Shown: piece by piece, positions 5,887 through 7,853 of the stretch
Layout of the letters: each line of letters opens with the position of its first letter
Position numbering within the stretch: the stretch's first letter is position 1
NCBI GenBank assembly: GCA_002448975.1
Contig: DKBO01000036.1
Coordinates: 20,795 to 28,647 of the forward strand
DNA from: Nitrospiraceae bacterium UBA6898
GTDB taxonomy: Bacteria; Nitrospirota; Thermodesulfovibrionia; Thermodesulfovibrionales; UBA6898
Length of the DNA stretch: 7,853 nt
Direction of reading: 5' to 3'
Position numbers and translations under genes: made by a program
The notes under the pieces: generated by a model
Database searches by the model: none
What the model saw: only the letters and a program-made list of their open reading frames with translations
What the model was told of the DNA's origin: nothing

Positions 5887-7299
5887 GTGAAAGAACAGGT
5901 GAGGGTAAGATTTGCGCCGAGTCCGACAGGGCATCTGCATATAGGAGGCGCCCGGACAGCGCTCTTCAACTGGCTCTATGCACGGCATCATGGCGGCACG
6001 TTCATACTCAGGATCGAGGACACGGACCGGACCAGGTCCACGGATGCATATATCGAGGCGATCACGCAGGGGATGCATTGGCTGAACCTCGACTGGGACG
6101 AGGGACCCTTTCGGCAGACCGACCGGTTCGCTGTCTACCGGAGCTATGTCGAGCGGCTGCTGCAGGAAGGCAAGGCTTACCATTGCTACTGCGCTGTGGA
6201 GGAACTCGAGCAGCGCCGGCAGCTTGCCCTGGCGCAGGGCAGGCCGCAGAAATATGACGGCCGGTGCCGGGACCTGAAAGAAGCGGTGCCGGGCCGCGTA
6301 CCGGTGGTGCGTTTCAGGACACCGCAGCAGGGCGAGACGGTCGTCGACGACCTCATCAGGGGCAGGGTGGTCTTTGACAACAGCCAGCTTGATGACTTGA
6401 TCATCCTCCGCTCCGACAATTCGCCTACCTATAATTTCACCGTCGTGGTCGACGACGTGGACATGCGGATAACCCATGTGATACGCGGCGATGACCATCT
6501 GAACAATACGCCCAAGCAGATCCATATCTATAAGGCCCTCGGGTACGAGATCCCGAAGTTCGCCCATCTTCCCATGATCCTCGGCGCTGACAAGACCCGG
6601 CTTTCGAAGCGTCACGGAGCGACTTCCGTCATGGCCTATGAAGAGATGGGCTACCTGCCGGAGGCCCTGACGAACTATCTGGTGCGTCTCGGCTGGTCGC
6701 ATGGTGATCAGGAGGTCTTCAGCCGTGAAGAACTGATCAGGTTCTTTTCCTTTGAGAATGTGGGCAATGCCGCAGCCGTATTCAACCCGGAAAAGCTGCT
6801 CTGGCTGAACCAGCAGTACATAATTGCAGCAGCACCCGGGAGACTTGCGGAGCTGGTGGTCCCGTTCCTGGCAAAACAACAGATCATCACGGAAGGGCAG
6901 GCGCTTGATATGGCATGGCTCGCACGGGCGGTGAAGACGCTGCAGGAACGCGCCAAGACCCTGGGCGAACTTGCATCATCCCTGCGCTATTATATTGCCG
7001 AAGAAATCACGTTCCAGGAAAAGGCACAGGAGAAGTTTCTGAACGAAAAAAGTCTGCCCCTTCTGAAAGACCTGAAGGAGGCGCTTGCCGCATGTGCAGA
7101 TTTTTCGCATGCAGGGCTTGAGCCGGTTTTCAAGGGAGTTGTCGAAAAGCACGGCGTCAAGCTCGGGGCGGTTGCCCAGCCAGTGCGTGTTGCCATGACC
7201 GGGGGCACGGAAAGTCCCGGCATATACGAGGTGCTGGAGGTCCTGGGCAAAGAAAAGACGCTGCAGAGGCTGGAGAAGGCGATCCTCAGTATCGGGTGA
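5887..7299 (+). CDS. gltX: Glutamate--tRNA ligase (GluRS)
   Basis: This class I aminoacyl-tRNA synthetase joins glutamate to tRNA-Glu using ATP, with the tRNA required for activation. The N-terminus VRFAPSPTGHLHIGGARTAL carries the HIGH-equivalent HIGG (18-21). LRIEDTDRTRS (41-51) binds glutamate, and the KMSKS-equivalent is RLSKR (238-242). The anticodon-binding helical region runs from about 320 to the end, with the conserved MTGGTESPGIYEVL turn at 437-450. Its 470 residues match the family. The GTG start has GGAGGA at 5877-5882, 4 nt upstream. A C-x-C-x24-C array (Cys100, Cys102, Cys127) matches the zinc site of E. coli GluRS, but the fourth ligand position holds Asp129 instead of His. In bacteria lacking glutaminyl-tRNA synthetase, GluRS also charges tRNA-Gln; whether this one does cannot be told here. 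Confidence 0.96.
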   Translation: MKEQVRVRFAPSPTGHLHIGGARTALFNWLYARHHGGTFILRIEDTDRTRSTDAYIEAITQGMHWLNLDWDEGPFRQTDRFAVYRSYVERLLQEGKAYHCYCAVEELEQRRQLALAQGRPQKYDGRCRDLKEAVPGRVPVVRFRTPQQGETVVDDLIRGRVVFDNSQLDDLIILRSDNSPTYNFTVVVDDVDMRITHVIRGDDHLNNTPKQIHIYKALGYEIPKFAHLPMILGADKTRLSKRHGATSVMAYEEMGYLPEALTNYLVRLGWSHGDQEVFSREELIRFFSFENVGNAAAVFNPEKLLWLNQQYIIAAAPGRLAELVVPFLAKQQIITEGQALDMAWLARAVKTLQERAKTLGELASSLRYYIAEEITFQEKAQEKFLNEKSLPLLKDLKEALAACADFSHAGLEPVFKGVVEKHGVKLGAVAQPVRVAMTGGTESPGIYEVLEVLGKEKTLQRLEKAILSIG

Positions 7300-7437
7300 T
7301 GTGCGAGGGCGTTACGTATGACCTCCTTTGTATATCGGTATGGCCGGTCCGGAGAAGGTCATGCTTCGATCTGCGGATGCGGGATAACCACAGGGTAAAA
7401 GGGCTGTTGCGGAAACTCCCGGAAAGGGATTGGTGAA

Positions 7438-7853
7438 ATGGTAAAGATCGCAATTGCACTGACAGGCTGGTTCTTGCTGGGCTGCTACCTCTTTCTTGAA
7501 TACCGGGAATACGGACCTGCGTTCTTACGACATCTCTCTGCTGCGGATCATCCCGCGCAGATGATTTTTCAGGGGGTCATGTTCCTCATGCCGCTGATAA
7601 CCGCAGCGTTTGCCTATCTTATCCACCAAAAAGATAACCTGCTGAAGAACATGGCATCGGAGAGGGCCAGGCAGGAAGCGATTCTCGGGGCGATCGGCGA
7701 GGGAATCAGCATTCAGGATACCCATTTCAGGATTCTCTATCAAAACCCGATTCACAGGAAATTGCTGGGAGACCATTTGGGGGAATTCTGTTATACGGCG
7801 TTTCAGAACCGGGAGCATGTCTGTGAAGGATGTCATCTTGCGATGACCTTCAA
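7438..7853 (+). CDS. Two-TM PAS sensor protein, N-terminal part only
   Basis: An open frame starts at ATG 7438 and runs off the window after 138 residues with no stop. AAAGGG at 7423-7428 (9 nt before) is the likely SD. Two hydrophobic segments, about residues 4-20 and 43-62, bracket a short loop of about 22 residues, probably periplasmic. After a charged linker (63-80), a PAS domain begins: AILGAIGEGISIQDTHFRIL, then YQNPIHRKLLGDHLGEFCY and a Cys-rich REHVCEGC segment (Cys118, Cys129, Cys132). PAS domains of this type sit upstream of histidine kinase or diguanylate cyclase/EAL modules. The output domain is outside the window, so the class of sensor is unknown. The 138-nt gap after gltX shows no clear terminator or promoter, so cotranscription is open. 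Confidence 0.8.
   Translation, partial: MVKIAIALTGWFLLGCYLFLEYREYGPAFLRHLSAADHPAQMIFQGVMFLMPLITAAFAYLIHQKDNLLKNMASERARQEAILGAIGEGISIQDTHFRILYQNPIHRKLLGDHLGEFCYTAFQNREHVCEGCHLAMTF

Noticed and set aside
5830..6879. 349-codon open frame antisense to gltX
   Set aside because: It is opposite an unambiguous gltX, with no recognisable motif.
7300..7437. Riboswitch, promoter or terminator between gltX and the PAS gene
   Set aside because: No consensus -10/-35 pair at proper spacing, no sigma54 GG/GC pair, no strong stem with a U-tract, and no fit to a known riboswitch core was found by eye.

Overview
The window is GC-rich bacterial chromosome carrying mostly housekeeping-type genes, with short gaps between them. 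No phage, IS, CRISPR, rRNA or tRNA gene is visible. The domain mix (a RodZ-type membrane protein, a PilZ/DUF4388 (PATAN)/J-domain/TPR protein, a PAS sensor with a CxxC motif, and dispersed palindromic repeats) is typical of environmental Nitrospirota or Desulfobacterota-like lineages. That placement is an impression from gene style and was not tested by any search.

Layout: (a) 1-244 is non-coding and holds two palindromic dispersed-repeat-like elements, the first cut by the window edge. (b) 245-1513, minus strand, is a stand-alone FabF-like beta-ketoacyl-ACP synthase. A nested palindrome covers its Shine-Dalgarno and start codon. (c) A short divergent spacer carries a sigma70-like promoter for a plus-strand pair, rodZ (1626-2423) and a 573-aa PilZ-PATAN-J-TPR protein (2407-4128). 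The two genes overlap by 17 nt and are probably translationally coupled. (d) 4131-4378, minus strand, looks like a small cysteine-rich protein gene broken by at least one frameshift. It converges on the PilZ gene with only 2 nt between the stop codons. (e) tilS (4423-5811), with its own promoter, is followed 75 nt later by gltX (5887-7299). Both act on tRNA: lysidine modification of tRNA-Ile and glutamylation of tRNA-Glu. (f) 7438 to the window end is the start of a two-TM PAS sensor protein, truncated by the window.

The most interesting unit is the rodZ/PilZ-PATAN-J-TPR pair. The downstream protein keeps the full c-di-GMP motif (RxxxR plus DxSxxG) and an intact HPD motif for DnaK recruitment, and it is coupled to a cell-shape/MreB-adaptor type gene. 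This suggests, as inference only, a c-di-GMP-responsive chaperone/scaffold acting at the cell envelope or cytoskeleton. The palindrome over the start of the ketosynthase gene is the best regulatory candidate.
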